Assembly: GCF_000190755.2 (NCBI RefSeq)
Contig: NZ_JH109152.1
Location: forward strand, 1,054,001 to 1,118,000
Direction of reading: 5' to 3'
Source of the DNA: Methylobacter tundripaludum SV96
Lineage (GTDB): Bacteria; Pseudomonadota; Gammaproteobacteria; Methylococcales; Methylomonadaceae
DNA length: 64,000 nucleotides
The notes beneath the pieces are model-generated. The model had not been told where the DNA came from. It saw nothing but the letters and a program-made list of their open reading frames with translations, and made no database searches. Position numbers and translations under genes: made by a program. Positions 25,746 to 34,728 of this stretch are shown here, piece by piece (the first letter of the stretch is position 1; every line of letters begins with the position of its first letter).

Positions 25746-26336
25746 CTATGGTTGGCGATCATGCCGTACAGAACGCTTTAACACATCCCAAACCGAACGC
25801 AGATTGGATTCAGGTTCAGGCAACAGCAGGGTGATTGCGATCTCTTCAACGGCTGCAAGTATGCACACCACGGCAGCCGCTCGAAACGGCCATGCCGGGC
25901 CGCCCAGAAACAGCACATACAAGGTCAAGCCCATAGCGACCGCGGCGATTTTGACTGCCCAGGTGTGATAGCTGGTAAAACAGCCGAATTTGAGCATGCC
26001 GGCAAGGGCAGGCAACAGGCAACTCGCGACAATCAGGCCGACATAAAGCAATTCTCTACTCACGACATCAGGCCACAGCCACCAGCAACACAAGGCGATG
26101 GTCAGATAGGTGATGACATCCGCCCAGCTGTCAAGAGTAGCGCCAAACTGGGTAACTTGTCCGGTCAACCGGGCCGCCATGCCGTCGAGCAAGTCGGTAA
26201 GAAAGGTAATCGCTAACAGTTCCATAAAGGCAATGCCGTGCCCATGCCATGCTAACCACAGCAATACCGGCGCTGCTACAAAGCGAAATCCCGTCAGCAG
26301 ATTGGGTAAGGTCAGTTTGGAGGTTGTGTTGTTCAT
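25746..26336 (-). CDS. CDP-alcohol phosphatidyltransferase
   Basis: A 196-residue integral membrane enzyme. The catalytic motif D-G-x2-A-R-x8-G-x3-D-x3-D is complete in DGMAARLTGQVTQFG followed by ATLDSWAD. Such enzymes exchange CMP of a CDP-lipid for an alcohol. The ATG at 26336 overlaps the stop of the upstream EEP gene (ATGA), so an upstream in-frame start at 26384 is not needed. The acceptor alcohol is not evident; the protein is not an obvious PgsA or PssA. Together with the CarS-like and EEP genes it forms a minus-strand lipid-type cluster. Confidence 0.88.
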   Translation of the reverse strand: MNNTTSKLTLPNLLTGFRFVAAPVLLWLAWHGHGIAFMELLAITFLTDLLDGMAARLTGQVTQFGATLDSWADVITYLTIALCCWWLWPDVVSRELLYVGLIVASCLLPALAGMLKFGCFTSYHTWAVKIAAVAMGLTLYVLFLGGPAWPFRAAAVVCILAAVEEIAITLLLPEPESNLRSVWDVLKRSVRHDRQP

Positions 26337-27187
26337 AAGGTAAATGAGGCGGTTAATGGCGCATGGTCTGAAAGCACATGCCAAGGCGCGTGGCTTAAGC
26401 GTTCGCAGGATACCGGGGTTAAGCCGCGATAATAAATGCGGTCCATCGGTAAAAAAGGCATCCAGGCCGGAAAGCTGCGCGCATAGCGGCCATGGGTTTC
26501 GCGAAAAACCTCCTGCAACCCCAGATGATCATGGAAAAGCCGATCGGCCTGTCCCAGCCAGTCGTTAAAGTCACCGGCTATGATTAGCGGCGCATCATGC
26601 GGCACATGACTGTCGATACGCGCACATAGCTTGCTAATCTGAAGGCGGCGCTCTTTGCCCGTCAAGCCGAAATGAATGCACACAATATGCACATCCTGAC
26701 TGCTTCCCGACAATCGGTCGCATCGGTTCCCTACCGCTTGCGACACTTCTGACTTCCAGGGAGGGAGGGAATGCCGAGGACTGCCGGGAGCAGTCTCGGC
26801 CGCCATCCTTGGCAGTCGGATAACGCCATGCAACAGGCTGCGACTGGCCCAGGGAAAAGGCGATACGTTAATGTTTTCCCAGCGCTCGAACGGATGTTTG
26901 CTGAGGATAGCATTGCCGTGATGACCGGCATTGTAAATCGCATTCTTGCCGTAGGCATGGTAAGGCCAGATGTTTTCAGCGAGAAACTCAAGCTGGGACA
27001 AAACCGGCCAATCGGCGATTTTTTTCTCATGGCGCAGGTGCTCACCCTGCATTTCCTGCAAAAACATCAAATCGGCATCGGCGGCTATCAAGGCATCCCG
27101 AATCTGGTGCAGCACAAACCGCCGATTGCCGACATTAAAACCTTTATGGATGTTGTAAGTTAATACCCGTAATCCTTGTTTATTCAT
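26333..27187 (-). CDS. Endonuclease/exonuclease/phosphatase (EEP) family hydrolase with an in-frame insertion
   Basis: A 284-residue hydrolase of the EEP fold. Motifs: LRVLTYNIHKG (residues 6-16), LQEMQG (catalytic Glu about 45), GDFNDW (about 214) and LSDHAPL (about 274-280). The family includes phosphodiesterases, sphingomyelinases and nucleases; bacterial versions beside CDP-alcohol transferases are common and are suspected to act on lipid head groups. Residues about 128-163 (proline/serine/arginine-rich) have no counterpart in relatives, where a strand LLHGVIRLP leads directly into QDVHIVCIHFGL. The DNA of this insert is repeat-like. The insertion falls at a surface loop, so activity may remain. 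Confidence 0.87.
   Translation of the reverse strand: MNKQGLRVLTYNIHKGFNVGNRRFVLHQIRDALIAADADLMFLQEMQGEHLRHEKKIADWPVLSQLEFLAENIWPYHAYGKNAIYNAGHHGNAILSKHPFERWENINVSPFPWASRSLLHGVIRLPRMAAETAPGSPRHSLPPWKSEVSQAVGNRCDRLSGSSQDVHIVCIHFGLTGKERRLQISKLCARIDSHVPHDAPLIIAGDFNDWLGQADRLFHDHLGLQEVFRETHGRYARSFPAWMPFLPMDRIYYRGLTPVSCERLSHAPWHVLSDHAPLTASFTL
26700..26812 (-). repeat. In-frame repeat-like insertion inside the EEP gene
   Basis: About 108 bp coding for residues that relatives lack. Read on the plus strand it contains TGACTTCCAGGGAGGGAGGG, an imperfect stem GCCGAGGACTGC / GCAGTCTCGGC and ATCCTTGG. The words AGGGAGG-AATG, CCGGGA-CAGT and CCAAGGAT also occur in the insert in the response regulator at 4190-4280. 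No stop codon arises in the frame used. Limits are approximate. Confidence 0.5.
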
Positions 27188-27233
27188 GCACGCTTTGATG
27201 ATGTTGTTTCAGTTAAAAACTTTAAAATCTTAT

Positions 27234-27287
27234 CACCACGAAGACACGAAGGACACGAAGAAATAAAACTTCGTGTCTTCGTGGTGA
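27234..27287. repeat. Palindromic intergenic repeat (CACGAAG family), copy B
   Basis: Arms CACCACGAAGACACGAAG and CTTCGTGTCTTCGTGGTG with an AT-rich loop. It lies between two minus-strand genes of the lipid-type cluster (CarS-like end and EEP start), so it may attenuate transcription between them. See copies A (5440) and C (41938). Confidence 0.8.
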
Positions 27288-27305
27288 ATAAAAGCTCTGA
27301 TTCAA

Positions 27306-27809
27306 TTAATAAGGCCGCTTGCGGATATGTAACCGGTAAAGAACCGGCGAGATCAATTCCTCAATCAGGAAAAAAAGCGCCACAATCAATATGATGTCGA
27401 TCAGGCTCAGTGCTAGCGGCTCTTTTAACAGTAAGATCGGTAACAATGACTCGGGCACCGTGTCAAGACCGCGCGCTCGACTGCTTTCACTGCAGCCCAT
27501 TCGGCGTTTGATAAAGCTTGCCAGCAAATCGCCGGCCATTGTCAAAGCGCCGAATAATACACCCGTCAACGGTTCTATTCCGCTTAAAAAGGCTACCAGG
27601 GTTGCAAAACAAACAGCCGAGCATAAGCCGCGCCAGGTTTTAGTGTTGCCAAACAAGCGCCGGCCGTCGCGCAGTTTTAACTTATTATCCACCGGCCATG
27701 CCCAGCGCTTGCCCAGTGCTTTGTTGATCAGCACCGGCGCACCGTTCGCCGCAACGAGCAATGCAATAGCCTGGATCATGCAATATAAACACAGCGATAG
27801 CGCAGTCAT
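27306..27809 (-). CDS. CarS-like CDP-archaeol synthase family protein (DUF46)
   Basis: A 167-residue membrane protein with about five helices. It belongs to the CarS/DUF46 branch of CTP:phosphatidate cytidylyltransferases: ANGAPVLINKALGKRW near the N-terminus, LFGNTKTWRGL in the middle, and GDLLASFIKRRMG before RGLDTVPESLLP. In archaea this enzyme makes CDP-archaeol; the bacterial versions are of unknown substrate. Start chosen at 27809 because a GAGGA ribosome binding site precedes it; an upstream frame to 27863 has none. It is the first gene of a cluster with an EEP hydrolase and a CDP-alcohol transferase, which suggests a lipid head-group pathway. Confidence 0.85.
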   Translation of the reverse strand: MTALSLCLYCMIQAIALLVAANGAPVLINKALGKRWAWPVDNKLKLRDGRRLFGNTKTWRGLCSAVCFATLVAFLSGIEPLTGVLFGALTMAGDLLASFIKRRMGCSESSRARGLDTVPESLLPILLLKEPLALSLIDIILIVALFFLIEELISPVLYRLHIRKRPY

Positions 27810-28019
27810 GCTGAATCCTCGGTTGCCTGGAAAAGCTGATCTTATTTGACCATAGATTAACAAACACTGTCGATTCAGGTTACGGGTAATTTCTCCGCCG
27901 ATTGCCGCGCTTGATGACGGACTGGTTCGCGCATAAAACAGGCGGCTTAAAAATGCTGTAAAATGCTGTAAAATGCCTGAAAGGCGAGTTTTGCCACTTA
28001 CTTCAACTACGAGAAAACC

Positions 28020-28214
28020 ATGATAGATAAAAAACTGCTTGATATTCTGGCCTGTCCTTTATGCAAGAGCCCGTTGATTTATGACAAGTCCAAGCAGGAA
28101 CTTATCTGCAAAGCCGACCGTATTGCTTTCCCTATCCGTGACGATATTCCGGTCATGTTGGAAGATGAAGCCCGCGAATTAACCAGCGACGAAATCGACG
28201 CATTAAAAAAATGA
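28020..28214 (+). CDS. ycaR: Trm112-like zinc-ribbon protein (YcaR family)
   Basis: A 64-residue protein of the UPF0434/Trm112 family: [16 protein letters not shown] at the N-terminus with a CPLC pair, and a second half with [14 protein letters not shown]. The second cysteine pair of some members is replaced here (ELICK has one Cys), as often in bacterial forms. The gene overlaps kdsB by ATGA, the usual gammaproteobacterial arrangement; lpxK, often upstream, is absent. The role is probably as a small partner of an unknown enzyme. Confidence 0.9.
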   Translation: MIDKKLLDILACPLCKSPLIYDKSKQELICKADRIAFPIRDDIPVMLEDEARELTSDEIDALKK

Positions 28215-28981
28215 GTGTGCGTTTTAAAGTCGTCATCCCGGCAAGATACGGGTCGACAAGATTGCCGGGGAAACCGCTGCTGAAGATTGCAGGCAAGCCG
28301 ATGATTGCGCATGTCTGCGAACGCGCGCAGGAAGCCGATGCCGATGAAATCATTGTCGCCACCGATGATGAGCGGATTTTTCAGGCCGTCACTGATTTGG
28401 GCATTAAAGCGGTCATGACCCGCGCCGACCATCAAAGCGGCACGGAAAGAATTGCCGAGGTCGCAAGGCTTTGCGGCTGGGCCGGTGATGAAATCATCGT
28501 GAATCTGCAAGGCGATGAACCCCTTATTCCGCCTGCCTATATCCGTGATGTCGCTGCGGCTTTAGCCGGTCAAAAGCAGGCGGGTATCGCCACACTGGCG
28601 GCCAAAATCACCGATCCCGAAGAAATTTTTAATCCCAACGCCGTCAAAGTGGTTTTGAACCATGCCGGTTACGCGCTTTATTTTAGTCGCGCGCCGATTC
28701 CTTGGGAAAGGGATGCGTTTACCCGGTCCGGTGGGTTGCCCTCGGGGAAACTGCCTCATCTCAGGCATATCGGCATGTACGCTTACACGGTCGATTTTTT
28801 AAATCGGTATTGTCTATGGGATGCATCGACGCTGGAGTCGGTCGAATCCCTGGAGCAGCTGAGAATACTGTGGCACGGCGAAGCTATTCGGGTGGAAATC
28901 GTAGATCAAACACCGGCTGCCGGTGTCGACACCCAAGAAGATTTGCTACGTGTGGAGCAAGTATTACGCTTGAATCATTAG
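28211..28981 (+). CDS. kdsB: 3-deoxy-manno-octulosonate cytidylyltransferase
   Basis: A 256-residue enzyme that activates Kdo with CTP to CMP-Kdo for lipopolysaccharide core synthesis. The N-terminal nucleotide motif [16 protein letters not shown] (residues 8-23) and [11 protein letters not shown] (about 98-108) are intact, as is YFSRAPIPW. The start overlaps the stop of ycaR. The length agrees with E. coli KdsB (248). Confidence 0.96.
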   Translation: MSVRFKVVIPARYGSTRLPGKPLLKIAGKPMIAHVCERAQEADADEIIVATDDERIFQAVTDLGIKAVMTRADHQSGTERIAEVARLCGWAGDEIIVNLQGDEPLIPPAYIRDVAAALAGQKQAGIATLAAKITDPEEIFNPNAVKVVLNHAGYALYFSRAPIPWERDAFTRSGGLPSGKLPHLRHIGMYAYTVDFLNRYCLWDASTLESVESLEQLRILWHGEAIRVEIVDQTPAAGVDTQEDLLRVEQVLRLNH

Positions 28982-29007
28982 CCTGTCCGGATACTGTTTT
29001 TATTTGG

Positions 29008-29045
29008 CATGGCGTTTCGCTTGGATAGCCTTATTCCGGCCTCCA
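29008..29045. repeat. Remnant of the RAYT-associated palindrome
   Basis: Contains TGGCGTTTCGCTTGGATAG and CTTATTCCGGCCT, the right-hand end of the 120-bp palindromes found near the RAYT gene; the left half is missing. It lies just after kdsB. Confidence 0.6.
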
Positions 29046-29139
29046 AGGCTGTTTCGGTTTGACATAGCTTATTAATAACAGTACCTTGGGCAACATTTTT
29101 TAACTTTAACTTAAACACCGGTTTTTTCAAGAGCAGTCA

Positions 29140-30324
29140 ATGGAACAATTTCAAAGAATAAGTCGTTTACCTCCCTACGTTTTTAATATTGTTACTGATC
29201 TGAAAGCCAAAGCTCGAGCGGCGGGCGAAGATATTATCGATTTCGGTATGGGTAATCCCGATCAGGCCACACCCGACCATATCGTGACTAAATTGATCGA
29301 ATCTGCCCAACGTCCCGACACGCATCGTTATTCGGTTTCCAAAGGCATACCCCGGTTAAGAAAAGCCATCTGCACCTGGTATAAAAACCGCTTTGATGTC
29401 GATTTGGACCCGGATACCGAGGCGATTGTTACCATAGGTTCAAAAGAAGGTTTGGCGCATTTGGCGTTGGCGACTTTAGGGCCTGGGGATGTGGTGCTGG
29501 TGCCGAACCCCGCTTATCCGATCCATCCTTACGGCGTGGTGATTGCCGGTGCCGATCTTAGGCATGTGCCGATGATTCCTGGCGGCGATTTCTTCGAAGA
29601 ATTGCACAAAGCCATTATCGATTCATGGCCCAAGCCGAAAATGCTGATCCTTAATTTTCCGGGCAATCCGACTACTCAGTGCGTGGAGTTGGATTTTTTC
29701 GAGAAAATTATCGCCGTCGCTAAAGAGCATAACATCTGGGTGGTACAGGATATTGCTTATGCGGACATCGTTTTCGACGGCTACAAGGCGCCGTCGATTC
29801 TTCAAGTCGAAGGCGCAAAAGACATCGCAGTCGAGTTTTTCTCGCTGTCGAAAAGCTACAACATGCCGGGCTGGCGTGTTGGTTTCATGTGCGGCAACAA
29901 GGAGCTGGTTTCCGCGTTGGCACGCATTAAATCTTATCTGGATTACGGCACCTTTACGCCGATCCAGATTGCCGCGATTGCAGCGCTTGAAGGCCCGCAG
30001 GAATGCGTTGCCGAAATTGCCGAGATGTACCGCAAAAGACGCGACGTGCTGTGCGACGGCTTAGCGGCAGCAGGATGGCCGGTTGAAAAACCCAAAGCCA
30101 CGATGTTCGTTTGGGCGCGTATTCCCGAAGCGTATCAACACATGGGGTCGCTTGAGTTTTCCAAAAAACTGCTGGCGGAGGCCAAAGTTGCGGTTTCGCC
30201 GGGCATTGGTTTCGGCCAGCATGGCGATGATCATGTCAGGTTCGGCCTGATTGAGAATGAACACCGTACCCGTCAGGCGGTTCGCGGCATACGCAATATG
30301 ATGAAGAAAGACAAGGTCATATAA
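29140..30324 (+). CDS. alaC: Aminotransferase, alanine transaminase AlaC type
   Basis: A 394-residue PLP-dependent class I/II aminotransferase of the AlaC group, which makes alanine from pyruvate with glutamate as donor. Seen: PLP lysine in [17 protein letters not shown] (about residue 239), [12 protein letters not shown] and an arginine near the C-terminus in [11 protein letters not shown] that binds the carboxylate. It sits 23 bases before hom, then thrC, so it is probably co-transcribed with homoserine and threonine synthesis, a common gammaproteobacterial arrangement. Confidence 0.92.
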   Translation: MEQFQRISRLPPYVFNIVTDLKAKARAAGEDIIDFGMGNPDQATPDHIVTKLIESAQRPDTHRYSVSKGIPRLRKAICTWYKNRFDVDLDPDTEAIVTIGSKEGLAHLALATLGPGDVVLVPNPAYPIHPYGVVIAGADLRHVPMIPGGDFFEELHKAIIDSWPKPKMLILNFPGNPTTQCVELDFFEKIIAVAKEHNIWVVQDIAYADIVFDGYKAPSILQVEGAKDIAVEFFSLSKSYNMPGWRVGFMCGNKELVSALARIKSYLDYGTFTPIQIAAIAALEGPQECVAEIAEMYRKRRDVLCDGLAAAGWPVEKPKATMFVWARIPEAYQHMGSLEFSKKLLAEAKVAVSPGIGFGQHGDDHVRFGLIENEHRTRQAVRGIRNMMKKDKVI

Positions 30325-30347
30325 TAATTTTTTAGCTGGAGTTTGAT

Positions 30348-31658
30348 TTGAAACCGGTAAAAGTAGGTGTATTAGGATTAGGTACTGTCGGTGGCGGTAC
30401 CGTCAATGTGTTGAAGCGGAATGCGGCGGAAATCGCCCGCAGGGCAGGTCGTGAAATTATTATCACCCGCGCCTCAGCCAAAGATTTAAACAAGCCGCGT
30501 ATTTGCGACACGCAAGGCATCGCCTTAACGACCGATCCCTATGAAATCATCAATGATCCCGAAATTGAAATCATTCTGGAATTAATCGGCGGGGCCGGAC
30601 CGGTCAAAGACATGGTGTTGAAAGCCATCGAAAACGGCAAGCATGTCGTTACCGCCAATAAGTCGCTGATTGCGTTGCACGGCAACGAAATTTTCGCCAA
30701 AGCCAGCGAAAAAGGCGTCATCGTCGCCTTCGAAGCCGCTGTCGCCGGTGGCATTCCTATTATCAAAGCCATACGCGAAGGCTTAAGCGGCAACCAAATC
30801 GAGTGGCTGGCGGGCATCATCAACGGCACCGGTAATTTCATTCTGACCGAAATGCGCGATAAGGGCCGCGATTTTGCCGACGTATTAGCCGAAGCTCAAG
30901 CTCTGGGCTACGCAGAAGCCGATCCTACCTTTGATGTGGAAGGCATCGATGCCGGCCATAAATTAACCATACTGGCTTCCATTGCTTTTGGCATCCCGTT
31001 GCAGTTTGACAAGGTCTATACCGAGGGCATTACCAAAATCACCCGCGCCGATGTCGAGTACGCGGAGCAGCTGGGTTACCGCATCAAGCATTTGGGCATC
31101 GCCCGCAAAACGCCCGAAGGTATCGAGTTAAGAGTGCATCCGACGCTGATTCCCGAGCGTCGTCTGATTGCCAACGTAGACGGCGTGATGAATGCCGTTT
31201 TGATTAAAGGCGATGCCGTCGGCCCTACGCTTTATTACGGCGCCGGAGCCGGAGCCGAGCCTACTGCATCCTCTGTTGTTGCCGATGTGATCGATGTGGT
31301 CAGAGCCTTAACCAGCGACCCTGAAAACCGCGTACCGCATTTAGCCTTCCAAGCCGATGCCTTAGCCGACATTCCGGTTTTGTCGTCTGATATGTTCAGG
31401 ACTTCTTATTATTTGCGGCTTAATGCAGAAGACAAGCCGGGGGTTTTGGCTGAAGTGACCCGGATTCTGGCCGATCATCAAATCAGCATTGAAGCTATCA
31501 GCCAAAAAGTACCGCTGAACAATGAAACGTCGGTACCGATTATCATGCTGACTCAGATCACGCTTGAAAAAGAAATGAACGCGGCTATCGCTGAAATTGA
31601 AGCGTTAAAAACCGTTACCGGTAAAGTCAACCGCATCCGTCTGGAAACTTTGGGATAA
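30348..31658 (+). CDS. hom: Homoserine dehydrogenase
   Basis: A 436-residue enzyme that reduces aspartate semialdehyde to homoserine for threonine and methionine synthesis. N-terminal NAD(P) site VGVLGLGTVGGGTV (residues 5-18), a catalytic core with GIINGTGNFILTEM (about 160-173) and EADPTFDVEGIDAGHK (about 194-209), and a C-terminal ACT domain (about 355-430) for feedback control. The start is a TTG with a GGAG ribosome binding site, so it is easily misannotated. thrC follows after six bases. Confidence 0.95.
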   Translation: MKPVKVGVLGLGTVGGGTVNVLKRNAAEIARRAGREIIITRASAKDLNKPRICDTQGIALTTDPYEIINDPEIEIILELIGGAGPVKDMVLKAIENGKHVVTANKSLIALHGNEIFAKASEKGVIVAFEAAVAGGIPIIKAIREGLSGNQIEWLAGIINGTGNFILTEMRDKGRDFADVLAEAQALGYAEADPTFDVEGIDAGHKLTILASIAFGIPLQFDKVYTEGITKITRADVEYAEQLGYRIKHLGIARKTPEGIELRVHPTLIPERRLIANVDGVMNAVLIKGDAVGPTLYYGAGAGAEPTASSVVADVIDVVRALTSDPENRVPHLAFQADALADIPVLSSDMFRTSYYLRLNAEDKPGVLAEVTRILADHQISIEAISQKVPLNNETSVPIIMLTQITLEKEMNAAIAEIEALKTVTGKVNRIRLETLG

Positions 31659-31664
31659 AAAAAC

Positions 31665-32744
31665 ATGTCTACGCAAAAACACTACACCGGCTTGATTGAA
31701 CGCTACAGAGACCGTCTGCCGGTCAGCGCAAGCACCCGCATCATCAGCTTGAACGAAGGCAATACGCCGCTGATCCAACTGCAAAATATCCCCCGCTTGA
31801 TCGGTAAGTCGGTTGATATTTACGTCAAGTTTGAAGGCCTGAACCCGACCGGTTCATTTAAGGATCGCGGCATGACCATGGCGGTCACCAAGGCCGTGGA
31901 AGAAGGCAGTCAAGCCATCATCTGCGCCTCGACCGGTAACACCTCGGCCGCGGCAGCAGCGTATGCGGCGCGCGCCGGTATCAAAGCCTTCGTGTTGATT
32001 CCCGACGGCAAGATTGCCCAAGGCAAGCTGGCGCAAACCCTGATGTACGGCGCTGAAATCATCCAGATTAACGGCAACTTCGATAAAGGCATGGCATTGG
32101 TTAAAGAAGTCGCCGAACATGCGCCGGTCACTATCGTTAACTCGATCAACCCGTTCAGGATTGACGGACAAAAAACCGCCGCCTTTGAAATCGTCGACGA
32201 CCTCGGTTTCGCGCCTGACTATCACTGTCTGCCGGTTGGCAATGCCGGAAATATCACCGCCTACTGGAAAGGTTATACCGAATACGCTACCGATCGTGTG
32301 TGCAGTACTCGGCCGGTTATGTGCGGTTATCAGGCGGCAGGAGCTGCACCGTTCGTCGCCGGTCACATGATCGATGAGCCGGAAACCATTGCCACCGCGA
32401 TACGCATCGGTCATCCGCAATCCTGGGATTTTGCCTGGGCCGCGCAAAAAGAATCCGGCGGCTGGTTCGACAAATTCACCGACGAACAGATTCTAGCCGC
32501 GCAAAAAATGCTGTCCCAGTATGAAGGCATTTTTTGTGAACCGGCATCGGCAACTTCATTAGCCGGTGCCTTGCATGACATCGGTTCCGGTAAAATCCCC
32601 GAAGGCAGCAAGATTGTCTGTACCTTGACCGGTAACGGCTTGAAAGATCCCGATACCGCTATCTCGCAATGTGCCGCTGAGCATCCTGTGACGATTGAAG
32701 CTAGTTTGGATGCGGTTAAGCGGGCTATTTTGGATTGTTTATAA
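31665..32744 (+). CDS. thrC: Threonine synthase
   Basis: A 359-residue PLP enzyme that turns O-phosphohomoserine into threonine. The PLP lysine is in GSFKDRGM (about residue 65), with CASTGNTSAAAAAYAARAG after it and the glycine loop PVGNAGN (about 190). It is the short, class II-like form typical of many bacteria with hom upstream. Last gene of alaC-hom-thrC; a palindromic repeat and a terminator come next. Confidence 0.96.
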   Translation: MSTQKHYTGLIERYRDRLPVSASTRIISLNEGNTPLIQLQNIPRLIGKSVDIYVKFEGLNPTGSFKDRGMTMAVTKAVEEGSQAIICASTGNTSAAAAAYAARAGIKAFVLIPDGKIAQGKLAQTLMYGAEIIQINGNFDKGMALVKEVAEHAPVTIVNSINPFRIDGQKTAAFEIVDDLGFAPDYHCLPVGNAGNITAYWKGYTEYATDRVCSTRPVMCGYQAAGAAPFVAGHMIDEPETIATAIRIGHPQSWDFAWAAQKESGGWFDKFTDEQILAAQKMLSQYEGIFCEPASATSLAGALHDIGSGKIPEGSKIVCTLTGNGLKDPDTAISQCAAEHPVTIEASLDAVKRAILDCL

Positions 32745-32772
32745 TAAATTTTCACCGCGAAGTTTTATGTGT

Positions 32773-32888
32773 CGCTGGTTCCTCCCAAGCTCCGGCTTGG
32801 GAACCCAGTAAGCGAAGCTCCAGCTTCGCGAGACGGGAAGCTGGAGCTTCCAAAACCGAATTCCCAAGCCGGAGCTTGGGAACCAGCG
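32773..32888. repeat. Nested palindromic repeat after thrC
   Basis: Outer arms CGCTGGTTCCTCCCAAGC... and ...TTGGGAACCAGCG enclose an inner dyad GAAGCTCCAGCTTC / GAAGCTGGAGCTTC. Each arm is itself a palindrome (CCCAAGC-TCCG-GCTTGGG). This is a dispersed intergenic repeat, not a gene. Confidence 0.8.
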
Positions 32889-32905
32889 AACAATCAAATA
32901 ATTTA

Positions 32906-32929
32906 AAGCCGACAACAGTCGGCTTTTTT
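32906..32929 (+). terminator. Intrinsic terminator between thrC and recJ
   Basis: Stem AAAGCCGAC / GTCGGCTTT with loop AACA and a T run, ending 11 bases before the recJ start. It should separate recJ from the threonine operon. Confidence 0.8.
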
Positions 32930-32940
32930 ATTGGAAACCC

Positions 32941-34686
32941 ATGTATTATCAAGGCGTAAAAAAAACCATCGTTCCCCGTCCGGTCGCTAAAAAACGCGCC
33001 AATCTGGGAGAAATGCATCCCGTATTGGAACGTATCTTTTTAGCCAGGGGCTTAACGTCTACAGCCGAATTGGACCGGACGCTGGCGAAACTTCCGTCGC
33101 CATGGCTGTTATCGGGCATGGAAGAGATGGTCGGTCATTTGATCACTGCCATCAATGAGCAACAACGGATTTGCATTGTGGCCGATTTCGATGCCGATGG
33201 CGCAACCAGCTGTGCGGTGGCTATCAAGGGCTTGAAGTTACTGGGGGCAGGGGAGGTAACATTTGTCGTGCCCAACCGCTTTGAATACGGTTACGGTTTG
33301 ACACCTGAAATTGTCGATTTGGTTAAGCTGCAAAACCCTGATGTCATTATTACCGTTGATAACGGCATATCGAGCATGGAGGGGGTTAGGGTGGCCAAAG
33401 ACCTGGGCATAAAAGTCCTGATTACCGATCATCATTTACCTGCTCATGAATTACCTATTGCCGATGCCATTGTAAATCCCAATCTGGTCGATGATAAATT
33501 CCCCAGCGGCGCATTGGCCGGTGTCGGCGTTATTTTTTATGTATTAATGGCTTTAAGGAGCCGGTTAAGAGAAAAGAACTGGTTCGAGAAGAATCAGCTT
33601 CAGGAACCCAATCTCGCGCAGTTGCTTGATTATGTCGCACTGGGTACGGTCGCCGACGTGGTGGCGCTCGATCAGATCAACCGGGTTTTGGTGCATCAGG
33701 GCTTATTGAGAATACGCACGAGGCGCTCGCATCCGGGGATAAATGCGCTTATCGAGGTGTCGGGCAGAAAGCCTGAATCGATTTTTGCCTCCGATTTGGG
33801 CTTTGCGCTGGGGCCAAGGCTTAATGCAGCCGGACGCATGGATGATATGTCATTAGGGATTCAGTGTCTGCTAACCGAAGATCCGCTTCTGGCAAAAGAA
33901 ATGGCCTTGCAACTCGACGAGCTGAACAATGACCGCCGGGAAGTTGAAGGTCAAATGAAGAACGAAGCGATGGCTTTGTTAGGTGAAATGAAAAAGCTTG
34001 ATGAGCACCATTTGCCTGCGGGCGTCTGCTTGTTCGACTCAAGCTGGCATCAAGGTGTTATCGGCATTTTGGCATCGCGGATTAAAGATCAATTGCATCG
34101 TCCCGTTATCGCTTTTGCGCCTGCCGGGAAAGATGAGATAAAAGGTTCGGCGCGCTCAATTCCCGGCGTTCACATTCGTGATGTATTGAGCGATATTGCC
34201 GCGGCACACCCTAAATTGCTGAGTAAGTTCGGCGGACATGCGATGGCCGCAGGCATGAGTTTAAAAATGCACGATTATCCGCCTTTTGCGTTGGCTTTTG
34301 ATGCTTTGGTCAGAAAGCGTCTGGTGACTATCGACTTGGAGCAGAAAATCTATTCCGATGGCGAGTTGACCGAACAGGAGATGACTATTGAGTTTGCCGA
34401 TTTGCTCCAAAACGCAGGCACTTGGGGGCAGGAATTTCCCGAACCTGTTTTTGATGGGGTTTTCGATGTTATTCAATCGCGCATAGTCGGACAGCGCCAT
34501 CTTAAATTAGTGCTGAGAAAACCGTTCGGCGATTTGTTGATCGATGCGATTGCTTTTTATGTGGATAAGCCGGAGAGCTGGCTGGGTTTGCGGCACATTA
34601 AGGCGGCTTATAAACTGGACATCAATGAGTTCAGGGGCAATCGCAGCGTGCAGTTTATAGTGCAGTATCTGGAAAAAATTACATAA
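32941..34686 (+). CDS. recJ: Single-stranded-DNA-specific exonuclease RecJ
   Basis: A 581-residue 5'-3' exonuclease of recombination and mismatch repair. DHH phosphoesterase motifs: VADFDADGATS (about residues 80-90), TVDNGISSMEG (about 138-148), TDHHLPAHELP (about 162-172) and a DHHA1 region with GRMDDMSLG and ...GFGG-type FGGHAMAAGMS (about 434-444), followed by the OB-fold C-terminus. thrC-recJ order is common in Pseudomonas-like genomes. Here a terminator stands just in front, so recJ must use a promoter within the repeat region or rely on read-through. Confidence 0.96.
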   Translation: MYYQGVKKTIVPRPVAKKRANLGEMHPVLERIFLARGLTSTAELDRTLAKLPSPWLLSGMEEMVGHLITAINEQQRICIVADFDADGATSCAVAIKGLKLLGAGEVTFVVPNRFEYGYGLTPEIVDLVKLQNPDVIITVDNGISSMEGVRVAKDLGIKVLITDHHLPAHELPIADAIVNPNLVDDKFPSGALAGVGVIFYVLMALRSRLREKNWFEKNQLQEPNLAQLLDYVALGTVADVVALDQINRVLVHQGLLRIRTRRSHPGINALIEVSGRKPESIFASDLGFALGPRLNAAGRMDDMSLGIQCLLTEDPLLAKEMALQLDELNNDRREVEGQMKNEAMALLGEMKKLDEHHLPAGVCLFDSSWHQGVIGILASRIKDQLHRPVIAFAPAGKDEIKGSARSIPGVHIRDVLSDIAAAHPKLLSKFGGHAMAAGMSLKMHDYPPFALAFDALVRKRLVTIDLEQKIYSDGELTEQEMTIEFADLLQNAGTWGQEFPEPVFDGVFDVIQSRIVGQRHLKLVLRKPFGDLLIDAIAFYVDKPESWLGLRHIKAAYKLDINEFRGNRSVQFIVQYLEKIT

Positions 34687-34689
34687 AAA

Positions 34690-34714
34690 AAGGGCGGATA
34701 AACCGCCCTTTTTT
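34690..34714. terminator. Bidirectional terminator between recJ and the ppiC operon
   Basis: Stem GGGCGG / CCGCCC (34692-34697 with 34703-34708) with A residues on the left and T residues on the right, lying between convergent genes; it can end transcripts from both sides. Confidence 0.88.
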
Positions 34715-34728
34715 GTATAACGTAACGC

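Noticed and set aside
27952-27985. Short tandem AAAATGCTGT repeat before ycaR
   Set aside because: Only two and a half units of 10 bp; not enough for a CRISPR or an iteron array.
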